Assembly (NCBI GenBank): GCA_002698785.1
Contig: PAAG01000047.1
Location: forward strand, 186,001 to 250,000
Direction of reading: 5' to 3'
DNA from: Verrucomicrobiales bacterium
GTDB taxonomy: Bacteria; Verrucomicrobiota; Verrucomicrobiia; Verrucomicrobiales; DEV007
DNA length: 64,000 bases
Made by a program: the position numbers and the translations under genes. Positions 56,436-64,000 of this stretch are shown piece after piece. How positions within the stretch are numbered: position 1 is the first letter of the stretch; each line of letters opens with the position of its first letter. A model generated the notes under the pieces. That model searched no databases, was not told the origin of the DNA, and was given only the letters and a program-made list of their open reading frames with translations.

Positions 56436-59400
56436 CTACCCGGCAGCGGCGGCATTCCGGGCGAGCGCGGCTTCGGTGGAACGGCGGCAGAAGTGGTAGA
56501 AAATCGCTGGCGTCACCGCGAGTCCGAGAAAGGTCGAGCTGATCAGTCCTCCAACGATGACGATGGCAACGGGGTTCAACACTTCCTTGCCCGGTTCGTC
56601 GGCGGCGAGGACGAGCGGCAGCAGAGCGATGCCGGCGGAGATCGCGGTCATGAGCACCGGTACCAGTCGTTCCTCGGTGCCGCGAATGACCATCTTCATA
56701 TCGAATTTCTCGCCCTCATGCGCCATGAGGTGCAGGTAGTGGGAGAGCATCATGATCGAGTTCCGCGCGGCAATACCGGAGATGGCGATGAAGCCGACGA
56801 GCGTCGCGATGCTGATGTTGTCCAGCGTGAACCGGGTCAGCAGAATCCCGCCAATGACCGAGATCGGGATATTCGTCAAGACGAGAAAGACGAAGGCGAA
56901 GCTGCGGAAAAAGCTGAACAGCAGAAACGAGATCACCGCGAGAATGATCACCGACATGATGAGAATGGTGCGCCGTGCTTCCTGCTGGGCCTGATATTCT
57001 CCCTCGAAGGAGACGGAGTAGCCCTCGGGCAGTTTCACCTTTTCCGCGACGGCCAACTGCAGTTGCTCGACGGCGGCGTTCAGGTCGGGCGTGGTCGGGT
57101 TGATCGAAACGACGAAGCGGCGCATCGTGTTCTCGCGGAGGATGGTGTTCGGGCCGCTGGCCTGCCGGATCTCGGCGACGTAATGCAGAGGGATACGTTG
57201 TCCGCTCTGGCTGTCGATGTAGAGATTGCGAAGCTTGTCGGGATCTTCCCGCCACTCGATGGGGAGACGTACGACGAGATCGTAGACACGCTGCTTTTCG
57301 TAGATTTCCGCGACGTAGCCGCCGCCGATGAGGTCGGCGAGTTCCTGATTCAACTCGCCGGGGGTGACGCCATAGGCGGCTGCGCGGTCGCGGTCGATCT
57401 CGATGCGGAGCTGGGGGACGGAACCCTGCTGCTCGGTCCGGGCTTCCTCGAGCCCGGGGATGTCACGGGCGATATCGGTGATCTCGGTGCCGAGTCGGCG
57501 CAGCTCTTCGAGATCGGGGCCAAAGATCTTGACCGCGACTTTGGCGGAGACACCGCTGAGCATGTGACCGATGCGGTCGGCGAGCGGGGTGCTCATCGCG
57601 CTGAAGGTGCCGGGGATGCCGCGCATCGCGGCACGGATTTCTTCGAGAATTTCTTCCCGATGTTCTTCGCCGTATTCGTCGAACTCGATCTCGAACTCCA
57701 CGGTGGATACGGGCACGACGTGGTCTCCCCGCTCGGCGCGTCCGGCTCGGTAACCCACCTTCTCGATCCCCTCGATCTGGAGCAGTTTGTCCTGAGCGAC
57801 ACGCGAGATATCGACCGTCGTCTTCAGCGAGGTGCCCGGGGCCAGCGTGGTCGCCACGAGCGCGGTGGGTTCGCGGAAGGCGGGCAGGAAATTCCCGCCC
57901 ATCTTCGTGTAAGTGAATCCTGCGACCGCGAGCAAGCCGAGGGTGAGCGCGAGCAGCAGGAAGGGCTGGTGCAGAGCGAACTTCAGCCAGGTGGCGGAAA
58001 ATACTTTTTTCAAGCCGCGCACGAGGCGACCGTCGCCATGCTCCTTGCCCGGTTTTGGATTGAGCATGTAGGAACTGAGCACCGGGATCACCGTCAGCGA
58101 AACGACGAAGGACGCCGCCATGCTGATCATGGTGGCGAAGGCGATCGGGGTGAAAAGGCGGCCCTCGACCCCGCTCAGGGCGATGAGCGGGAGAAACACG
58201 AGAATGATCAACACGGTGGCGTAGAGGATCGAAGAACGCACCTCGGCCGAGGCGAGCGCGATGACTTCGAGTTTCGGTTTGGGGGTTTTCAATGCCGCGT
58301 TTTCACGCAGTCGCCGGAACACGTTTTCTACATCGACAATAGCGTCGTCCACGACCATGCCGATAGCGACGGCGAGACCGCCGAGCGTCATCGAGTTCAC
58401 GCTCATGTCCATGAGGTCGAAGACGAGGATGGTGATCGCGAGCGAGAGCGGAATCGCGGTGAGGGTGATCAGGGTGACACGGACATTGAAGAGAAAGAGA
58501 AACAACACGATCGAGACCATGATCGCTCCATCGCGCAGAGCCTCCTCGAGGTTGCCGATGGAGAGGTCGATGAAATCGCGCTGACGGTAGGTGATGACCA
58601 GTTCCGCGCCCTCCGGCAGGGATTGTTGCAGATCGTCGAGGGCGGCCTCGACTTTCTCGGTCAGCGCGATGGTGTCGAAGCCGGGAGACTTCCGCACGCT
58701 GAGAATTATTCCGGTGTCGCCCCGGAGTCCATTTTCGCCAGCCTCGTCGTGGTTGGTGCCGACTCCGGCATCGCCACGCATCGGCTCGATGTCCCACGCG
58801 ACGGTGGCCACGTCGCTGATGCGGATGGCGCGGTCCTCGACGTATTTCACGACCGTCTTGGAGATCTCGTCGAGGTCGGTGGTCATGGCGAGGTTCCGCA
58901 CCATGATCTCCTGGTCGCGCTCGGTCAGGAATCCGCCGGTCGTGTTTCTCACGGAGTGCTCGGCAGCGGCGCGAATTTCCTCGAAATCGACTCCGAGCGC
59001 GAGCATCTGATCGGGGTCGGGCTGGACCTGGACCTGTTTTACCCCGCCGCCCATCGAGAGGACCTCGGCGATGCCGGGAATGGACTGGAGACGACGCGCC
59101 ACGACCCAGTCGGCTATGACCCGCAGGTCGCGGTCGCTGGTTTGGTCTGTGGGATCGCGGAGGCCCACGAGCATGATGTCGCCCATCAGCGAGGTGACCG
59201 GGGTCATGTAGGGAGTGACTCCCTCCGGCAGAAACTCACCCGCGCCGGTGAGCCGCTCCTGTACGAACTGGCGGGCGCGGTAGATGTCGGTGCCCCACTC
59301 GAACTCGACGAAGATGAGCGAGAGCGAGATGTCATTGACGGTGCGCAGGCGATTCACACCGGTCACGCCCATCAAGGCGGCTTCCATTGGAACGGTGATG

Positions 59401-59591
59401 AGGGTCTCGACCTCCTCGGGGGCGTAGCCGGAGGCTTCGACGAGGATGGTCACCGTAGGCTTAGTCAGGTCGGGCAGGACCTCTACCGGTAGCTCGATGG
59501 TTTTCTTGACCCCGAGCACGAGCAGGACCACCGCCACGGCGAGGACGAGGGCGCGTTGCGCGAGGGAGAAGCGGATGAGGGCGTTCAGCAT
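56436..59591 (-). CDS. czcA-like: CzcA-type heavy-metal RND efflux pump
   Basis: 1051 residues, a complete HME-RND pump: TM1 (LALAVAVVLLVLGVKKT-like start), ELPVEVLPDLTKPTVTI, TM4 GLAVAIGMVVDDAIVDVENV with the Asp/Asp/Glu arrangement expected for divalent-metal pumps of the CzcA class, and large porter loops (AVKIFGPDLEELRRLGTEIT). Second RND pump of the window and clearly different from the CusA-like one at 17553. Predicted to export Zn, Co or Cd. Its start is 6 bases after the adaptor stop. Confidence 0.9.
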   Translation of the reverse strand: MLNALIRFSLAQRALVLAVAVVLLVLGVKKTIELPVEVLPDLTKPTVTILVEASGYAPEEVETLITVPMEAALMGVTGVNRLRTVNDISLSLIFVEFEWGTDIYRARQFVQERLTGAGEFLPEGVTPYMTPVTSLMGDIMLVGLRDPTDQTSDRDLRVIADWVVARRLQSIPGIAEVLSMGGGVKQVQVQPDPDQMLALGVDFEEIRAAAEHSVRNTTGGFLTERDQEIMVRNLAMTTDLDEISKTVVKYVEDRAIRISDVATVAWDIEPMRGDAGVGTNHDEAGENGLRGDTGIILSVRKSPGFDTIALTEKVEAALDDLQQSLPEGAELVITYRQRDFIDLSIGNLEEALRDGAIMVSIVLFLFLFNVRVTLITLTAIPLSLAITILVFDLMDMSVNSMTLGGLAVAIGMVVDDAIVDVENVFRRLRENAALKTPKPKLEVIALASAEVRSSILYATVLIILVFLPLIALSGVEGRLFTPIAFATMISMAASFVVSLTVIPVLSSYMLNPKPGKEHGDGRLVRGLKKVFSATWLKFALHQPFLLLALTLGLLAVAGFTYTKMGGNFLPAFREPTALVATTLAPGTSLKTTVDISRVAQDKLLQIEGIEKVGYRAGRAERGDHVVPVSTVEFEIEFDEYGEEHREEILEEIRAAMRGIPGTFSAMSTPLADRIGHMLSGVSAKVAVKIFGPDLEELRRLGTEITDIARDIPGLEEARTEQQGSVPQLRIEIDRDRAAAYGVTPGELNQELADLIGGGYVAEIYEKQRVYDLVVRLPIEWREDPDKLRNLYIDSQSGQRIPLHYVAEIRQASGPNTILRENTMRRFVVSINPTTPDLNAAVEQLQLAVAEKVKLPEGYSVSFEGEYQAQQEARRTILIMSVIILAVISFLLFSFFRSFAFVFLVLTNIPISVIGGILLTRFTLDNISIATLVGFIAISGIAARNSIMMLSHYLHLMAHEGEKFDMKMVIRGTEERLVPVLMTAISAGIALLPLVLAADEPGKEVLNPVAIVIVGGLISSTFLGLAVTPAIFYHFCRRSTEAALARNAAAAG

Positions 59592-59597
59592 GGCGGA

Positions 59598-60758
59598 TCA
59601 GGCGGCGGAAGGTTCACTTTTGCGGCGGCGGAAGAGGCCCTGCAGCCACAGTAGAGCCATGATGGTCGCGATCCCCGCCCAGACGCGGATGATCATGTCG
59701 AAGGTCCCGGCGGGACCGTGACCGCCTTCATCGTGACCGTCACCACCGCCTCCCGTATCCGCCTTTTGCTCGGCGGTCATTTCGGAGCCGTCCTCGTTGT
59801 GCTCGTGACCGTGGGCGGCGTCGAGCGCCTCCTTCAGCGAAGGGCCACCGCCGCTTCCAGCGAAGCTGAGACCATAGGATCCCCGCGTCACCACTTCGTC
59901 GCCGGGAAACAAACCTTCCACGACTTCGTAATACTGGTCGTTTTGTTCACCGAGCACGACGGGGGCTTTCACGAAGGCATTCGGCAGGTCGAAGTCCTTC
60001 ACGAACACGACGCGCTTGGTCGGGTCGCCCTGCACCGCCTTGCGAGGGACGGCCATCACGAAGTCGCGCTTCGAGGTGATGATGCCGAACTCGGCCCGCA
60101 TCCCCGGCTTGAGCCGTCCCTCGGGATTCTCCACGATGAAAATACCGTCGACAGTGCCCGCCTCGCGGTCCGCGCTGACCCCGAATTTCTCCATCTCGAT
60201 CACGGTGAGTTCGTCGCCGAGGGCGGGGATCTTCATGCGGGCTTTCGTGCCTGGTCCGATTTGGCCCGCTTCGCTCTCGGGAATTTTTGCTACGGCCCAC
60301 ATCTTCGAGCGATCCGCGATATCGAGGATAGCCTGCGCCGGTTCGACCGGTTCGCCGAGACGGGCGTGGGATTCGACAATCACACCGCTCATCGGCGCGA
60401 CAACCTCGATGACCGGAGGAGGGCTGCCCGGTTGACGGCTCTCGACTTTGGCGACAACATCCCCTTTCTTCACTTCGTCGCCGATGAAGGCGTTCAGTTC
60501 GACGATGCGCCCGGAGATACGGCTGGAGACCACGGCGCGCTTTTCCGGTTTGTCCTCGATACGACCGACGGCGAAGACGGTGATCTCGAAGTCGCGCTCC
60601 TCGACCATCTCAGTCTGGATGCGGAGATTTTTTACCCCGGTCTCGTCGAGAATGATGGTGTTGGCGGCACGATCGGCGTCGATCGCCTCCTCCTGGGCAA
60701 AGGCGGCAGTCGCGCCGAGCAGGGCGAGCCATGGGATGGTTTTGTGAAAACGTTTCAT
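59598..60758 (-). CDS. czcB-like: CzcB-type RND periplasmic adaptor
   Basis: 386 residues from ATG 60758: signal peptide (TIPWLALLGATAAFAQ), barrel and lipoyl parts (NAFIGDEVKKGDVVAKVESR, VEVVAPMSGVIVESHARLGE), then the membrane-proximal domain (AVQGDPTKRVVFVKDFDLPN) and a C-terminal His-rich tail ending in a membrane helix (IIRVWAGIATIMALLWLQGL). A C-terminal anchor is unusual for adaptors. Couples the CzcA-like pump to the CzcC-like channel, which it follows by 22 bases. Confidence 0.85.
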   Translation of the reverse strand: MKRFHKTIPWLALLGATAAFAQEEAIDADRAANTIILDETGVKNLRIQTEMVEERDFEITVFAVGRIEDKPEKRAVVSSRISGRIVELNAFIGDEVKKGDVVAKVESRQPGSPPPVIEVVAPMSGVIVESHARLGEPVEPAQAILDIADRSKMWAVAKIPESEAGQIGPGTKARMKIPALGDELTVIEMEKFGVSADREAGTVDGIFIVENPEGRLKPGMRAEFGIITSKRDFVMAVPRKAVQGDPTKRVVFVKDFDLPNAFVKAPVVLGEQNDQYYEVVEGLFPGDEVVTRGSYGLSFAGSGGGPSLKEALDAAHGHEHNEDGSEMTAEQKADTGGGGDGHDEGGHGPAGTFDMIIRVWAGIATIMALLWLQGLFRRRKSEPSAA

Positions 60759-60780
60759 TTTTGGAAAAAGATCAGGGGTA

Positions 60781-62076
60781 TTATTTGCCCACATTGGCAC
60801 CGGTGCGGATCAGTCCGGGGTAGTCTCCGGTCACGAAGCGGACGCGGGCGTCGGAGCGGTAGTATTCGGCGACTGCCTCGAGCGCGGCGGTCTGTAGTTC
60901 CAGTTGCTGTTCCTGCGCGCGCTGTACTTGAAGGAAGCTGGCTTGCCCCTCGCGATAGGCTTTTTCGTATTCCTCGAAGTTTTCGTCGGCGAGCGTCAAC
61001 ACTTCCCCCGAGGCTTCCCGGGCGAGCTTCCAGTTGGCGAGGCGATGCCGGAAGGCCTCCTCGTATTCGCTGCGGATATGGAAACGGGTCGCATCCACAG
61101 TCTTTTCAGCATCGACCCGGTCGATCTCCGCTTTCTCGATGCCAGCCTGGTTGCGCTGCCGTAGAGGCAGCGGGATCGATACGCCGATTCCGAGGAAGGA
61201 ATTCCGCTCCAGACCGGTTGGTTCATCGACGGCTCTCTCGCGCTCAGCGAAGACTCGAAGCGAAACGTCCTCCCACCGCTTCGCCTGCTCGAAGGCGAGC
61301 GCTGCGTCCGCCTCGCCGATCTTGGCCAACGCGAGCACAAGGTCCGGGCGTTGTCGAAAGATGCCTTCGTAAGCGGTGCGAATACCGGGACCATCGGCGG
61401 GTAGCCGTAATCCGTTGTCGAGGTCGATGTGCGTTTCCGGTGCCAGACCGATGAGTTGCTTCACCTCGGCCGCCTGGACGACCTCCTGCGCCTCAAGCGC
61501 GGTGATGCGCTGCTTTAACGAACGGCCCGTCAGCTTCGCCTGGGTAGCGTCGAGTTTCGAGACGACCCCTTGGGCAGCCTGTTCGTCGAGAAAGGCGACG
61601 ATCTTTGCATTCAACGCCAGCAGTTCGCGTTGGCGTTCCAGCAAACTGCGGGTCGCGAGCAGCTCGATCACGGCGAGGTCGACTTGGCCCGCAAGTTCAC
61701 GTCGACGCTCCGCGATCTCCGCCTCGGCCAGAAGAATCTGCTGGGCGCGGAGCCGCTTTTCATCTTTCAGCCGGGAAGTAATGGGAAACCGTTGCGCGAA
61801 AGCCACCTCGAAGACGCCCTCGTTTTCATCCAACCCGACCCCGTCGTCACTGATGCTGAGTTCCAACTCGGGATTGTCGAGTTGCCCCGACCAACGGGCA
61901 TCGGCCTTCGCCCGTGCCACGGCCAACTCGGCAATGGCCAGCTCGCGATTGTTCTGAAAGGCCAGTTCGATCCCGCTCGTGCGCGAGATACGGACGTCTT
62001 CGCCCGCCGTCAGCGTCAGCGTGGATGCGACCAATGCGAAGCCGCCTATCTGGAGTAGTCTGTGTATGTCGCGCAT
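60781..62076 (-). CDS. czcC-like: CzcC-type outer-membrane efflux channel
   Basis: 431 residues from ATG 62076: signal peptide ([20 protein letters not shown]), then two OEP repeats with long coiled helices ([40 protein letters not shown]) and barrel strands ([40 protein letters not shown]). The longer frame upstream overlaps the divergent YnfA-like gene and was rejected. First gene of the czcCBA-order operon. Confidence 0.85.
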   Translation of the reverse strand: MRDIHRLLQIGGFALVASTLTLTAGEDVRISRTSGIELAFQNNRELAIAELAVARAKADARWSGQLDNPELELSISDDGVGLDENEGVFEVAFAQRFPITSRLKDEKRLRAQQILLAEAEIAERRRELAGQVDLAVIELLATRSLLERQRELLALNAKIVAFLDEQAAQGVVSKLDATQAKLTGRSLKQRITALEAQEVVQAAEVKQLIGLAPETHIDLDNGLRLPADGPGIRTAYEGIFRQRPDLVLALAKIGEADAALAFEQAKRWEDVSLRVFAERERAVDEPTGLERNSFLGIGVSIPLPLRQRNQAGIEKAEIDRVDAEKTVDATRFHIRSEYEEAFRHRLANWKLAREASGEVLTLADENFEEYEKAYREGQASFLQVQRAQEQQLELQTAALEAVAEYYRSDARVRFVTGDYPGLIRTGANVGK

Positions 62077-62152
62077 GGAGATCGTCGGAATTCCATCGAG
62101 TCCAATGCCGGGGAAAGACAGTCCCCCCCAAAAAAAACGCAAAAAGAAGATC

Positions 62153-62479
62153 ATGTACCCGATCATTCCCTTTTTTATCCTCGCTGCACTTCTGGAGATC
62201 GCCGGATGCTTTACCTTCTGGCATTGGCTTCGCAATGGAGGGTCGCCTGCCTGGTGTGCGATCGGCCTCGTCGCCCTGGCCGGGTTCGCCTGGGTCTTGA
62301 CCCGCGCGGAATCGGATTTCGCGGGACGGACCTACGCGGCCTATGGCGGCATCTACATCGTGAGTTCCCTCCTCTGGCTATGGATCGTCGAGGGACGAAG
62401 ACCAGACGCGTGGGATCTTGGCGGCGGGTTGCTTTGCGTCGTGGGCGCCGTTCTGATTCTGGTAGGACCTCGAAATTAA
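62153..62479 (+). CDS. YnfA/UPF0060 small membrane protein
   Basis: 108 residues from ATG 62153 with four hydrophobic helices ([77 protein letters not shown]). Matches UPF0060/YnfA, SMR-like transporters of unclear substrate that often lie beside metal genes. Divergent from the CzcC-like gene and convergent with the MerR gene. Confidence 0.85.
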   Translation: MYPIIPFFILAALLEIAGCFTFWHWLRNGGSPAWCAIGLVALAGFAWVLTRAESDFAGRTYAAYGGIYIVSSLLWLWIVEGRRPDAWDLGGGLLCVVGAVLILVGPRN

Positions 62480-62495
62480 TCGTGGCCAGAGCACC

Positions 62496-62885
62496 TCACA
62501 AATCCTTCCCCGAAAGCACCAGGCAGGCGGTTTCGGCAGGTAGGCCCGCGCATCGATCCTCCATCGCTTTCAGACGGGTTTGAATCGTTTTCAGAGATTC
62601 GATCTTTTCCTCGATCACCGTTCGTTTCTGGCTCAGCAATTCCCTGACTTTTCCGCACGTCTCGTCGGCACCAGTATCGAGGCTCTTCAGCCATTTGATT
62701 TCCTTCAGGGTAAATCCGGCATTCTGGCATCCGCGAATAAACGCGATCTCGGTAAGCGTGTCGGCTTTATACTCGCGGTAGCCATTGCTTCCCCGCGCCG
62801 GGGCGGGAAGCATCCCTTCGCGTTCGTAAAAGCGGATCGTCTGGGTATTCAATCCCGCTCTCTCGGCAACTTCTCCGATTCTCAT
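62496..62885 (-). CDS. MerR-family metal-responsive regulator (CadR/PbrR/ZntR-like)
   Basis: 129 residues from ATG 62885; a longer in-frame reading upstream runs through the divergent gene and was rejected. Winged HTH (RIGEVAERAGLNTQTIRFYE), dimer helix, and metal ligands Cys77 (DETCGKVRELL), Cys112 and Cys121 (RCAGLPAETAC), the three-cysteine set of Pb/Cd/Zn/Hg-sensing MerR proteins. It should untwist the overlong promoter at 62908-62939 when metal is bound, driving the divergent CopZ-MerT-HMA gene. Confidence 0.9.
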   Translation of the reverse strand: MRIGEVAERAGLNTQTIRFYEREGMLPAPARGSNGYREYKADTLTEIAFIRGCQNAGFTLKEIKWLKSLDTGADETCGKVRELLSQKRTVIEEKIESLKTIQTRLKAMEDRCAGLPAETACLVLSGKDL

Positions 62886-62907
62886 CTCAGGGTGGTATTT
62901 AATCAAC

Positions 62908-62939
62908 TTGACCTTATACCATACTTCAAGGTGTAGATT
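62908..62939 (+). promoter_or_regulatory. MerR-type promoter with 20-bp spacer
   Basis: A -35 box TTGACC (62908-62913) and a -10 box TAGATT (62934-62939) are separated by 20 bp, longer than the usual 17. The spacer holds a dyad ACCTT...AAGGT, the operator form used by MerR-family activators. It faces the CopZ-MerT-HMA gene, whose ATG is six bases after the -10 box, so the transcript is nearly leaderless. Confidence 0.75.
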
Positions 62940-62945
62940 GAGAAA

Positions 62946-64000
62946 ATGGAAACATCCGGAAGCGAGACTGAAAGCGAATCGAAGCTCTGTCCCAGGTGCA
63001 GTGAAACCGGCACTTCGGTCAAAGAGATCACGCTTCGTTCCCTCCTTCACAAAGAGGCGCAGAACAGTATCGCCGGGGCCAAGTGGCGATTCTGCGGGAC
63101 CCCCGACTGCGATGTCGTCTACTTCGACGAGGGCGGCAAAAATCTTCACGAGAAGAATGCGCTGACGGTCCGCGTGGGGATCAAGGAAACCTCTGCGCCC
63201 CGTCCCGTCTGCTATTGCTTCGACCACACTATCGAGGAGATCGAAAGCGATCTCGCCCGGACCGGTTCCACCGGCGTGCTGGACGACATCAAGACCCGGA
63301 TGAAAACCGCGTGCTGGTGTGAAACCAAAAGTCCGAAGGGATCTTGCTGCCTCGGCACGGTCACTCGCGTCGTCGGTCAACTGCAAGCGCATGCCGGCGA
63401 AGCCGCTCCCGAATCAGCGACGGCCCGGAACGGGAATCCCGAAGAGGAGATCGCCGACTGCTGCCTGCCGTCATCGGAAGCCCTCCCCGATGAGAGATCG
63501 CCTTCGACCGGGAGCCATCGTCGCTTTGGCCGGTTCGCTACCGTAGGAGCGATGGTTTCCGCTGTGCTTTCCTCGGCGTGCTGCTGGTTGCCACTGGTCG
63601 TTCTCGCATTTGGAGGATCGATTGCGGGATTGGCGCAGACCTTCGAGCAATGGCGCGGGTGGTTTCTTGGCGGAGCGTTCCTGCTTCTGGGAGCGGCGTT
63701 CTATTTTTCCTACTCGAAAAAGGCGTGCTGCGATTCCGAATCGGGTTGTGAAACAAGCGGACAAAAGATACAACGATTCAACCGAGCCATGCTTTGGATG
63801 GCGGCCGTGTTCGTCGTCGCGATGACCCTTTTCCCCAACCTGCTCACCTCCCTGTCCGGTGGCTCTGAGCGAAGCGCGGACGCATCGGAGTTGGCCGCCC
63901 TGGAAGGGGCCATCGTGCTTCCAATCCAGGGGATGACCTGCGAAGCGTGCGCCGTCTCCCTGCAAAGTCGGCTCGCTGCCGTGCCGGGCACCCAGCGGGT
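62946..64000 (+). CDS. CopZ-type domain - MerT - HMA fusion protein, 3' end cut by window edge
   Basis: The frame is open from ATG 62946 to the window end (351 codons). N-terminal ~150 residues: cysteine-rich CopZ-like domain (LCPRCSE, FCGTPDCDVVYF, VCYCFDHTIEEIESDL, ACWCE, SCCLGTVTRVV), as in CopZ proteins that bind zinc and a [2Fe-2S] cluster. Then MerT-like helices (VGAMVSAVLSSACCWLPLVV with the metal-carrying Cys pair) and a second Cys patch (KKACCDSESGC), and after another helix the start of an HMA domain (IQGMTCEACAVSL). MerT plus MerP-like HMA is a mercury/metal importer plan. Under control of the divergent MerR gene. Confidence 0.8.
   Translation, partial: METSGSETESESKLCPRCSETGTSVKEITLRSLLHKEAQNSIAGAKWRFCGTPDCDVVYFDEGGKNLHEKNALTVRVGIKETSAPRPVCYCFDHTIEEIESDLARTGSTGVLDDIKTRMKTACWCETKSPKGSCCLGTVTRVVGQLQAHAGEAAPESATARNGNPEEEIADCCLPSSEALPDERSPSTGSHRRFGRFATVGAMVSAVLSSACCWLPLVVLAFGGSIAGLAQTFEQWRGWFLGGAFLLLGAAFYFSYSKKACCDSESGCETSGQKIQRFNRAMLWMAAVFVVAMTLFPNLLTSLSGGSERSADASELAALEGAIVLPIQGMTCEACAVSLQSRLAAVPGTQR

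Noticed and set aside
56493-59492. A 999-codon open frame on the plus strand opposite the CzcA-like pump gene
   Set aside because: It is antisense to a clear RND pump, has highly charged low-complexity composition typical of the complement of a high-GC gene, and no recognisable domain.
1-64000. CRISPR arrays or insertion sequences
   Set aside because: No regularly spaced identical repeats of 25-40 bases and no transposase-like protein were seen. The only mobile-element genes are those of the 7.8-13.2 kb element.

Overview
The window looks like chromosome or a large replicon of a Gram-negative-type bacterium with about 57% GC. It has outer-membrane channels, RND pumps, periplasmic adaptors, signal peptides and lipoproteins. 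Secreted WD40-caspase proteins, NfeD/SPFH pairs and the protein style suggest the Planctomycetota-Verrucomicrobiota-Chlamydiota group, but that is inference and no marker gene here fixes the taxon.

Layout: (1) 1-4.6 kb, NfeD/SPFH pair and a PhoU - Na/Pi symporter - PhoU cluster. (2) 4.6-7.6 kb, a secreted WD40-caspase protein. (3) 7.8-13.2 kb, a small integrative element: tRNA-Leu 3' remnant, TGTC repeats, tyrosine integrase, unknown gene, HTH protein, primase-like protein, DUF3987 ATPase, large inverted repeat, intact tRNA-Leu(UAA); an HNH protein follows. (4) 13.8-22.9 kb, a CusCBA-like efflux operon and an anti-sigma/sensor/ECF-sigma trio ordered like cnrYXH. (5) 22.9-26.4 kb, an AAA ATPase plus cytosolic subtilase pair resembling the IetAS defence system. 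(6) 26.4-36.1 kb, small secreted metal proteins, an APC permease, a CopA-type P-ATPase, two small YHS-like proteins, a GNAT-like protein and a CPA2 antiporter. (7) 36.3-49.6 kb, a long minus-strand cluster mixing carbon and nitrogen enzymes (G6PDH, GH15 glucoamylase, glutamate dehydrogenase), glycogen-binding-like proteins and a membrane electron-transfer chain (ferredoxin reductase, cytochrome b-like protein, seven-haem cytochrome c). (8) 49.8-64 kb, a K+ channel, a multicopper oxidase fused to a probable outer-membrane barrel, a CDF exporter, a second RND system, and a MerR regulator divergent from a CopZ-MerT-HMA fusion.

From 13.8 kb on, the window is essentially a heavy-metal (copper-centred, with divalent cations and possibly mercury) resistance island. 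Two observations link it. First, a directional element, AGGGG-N13/14-GGKGTTTC, occurs nine times, each upstream of a metal-linked gene or operon, including the ECF sigma operon itself; I infer it is that sigma factor's promoter. Second, several metabolic proteins in the 36-49 kb cluster carry extra metal-binding modules: a YHS domain on G6PDH, a nine-cysteine metallothionein-like insertion in glutamate dehydrogenase, and five-cysteine clusters in two CBM48-like proteins. Together with the reductase/cytochrome genes this suggests a metal-induced programme that draws reducing power from stored sugar and glutamate and passes electrons toward the periplasm. This is the best candidate here for an undescribed system.
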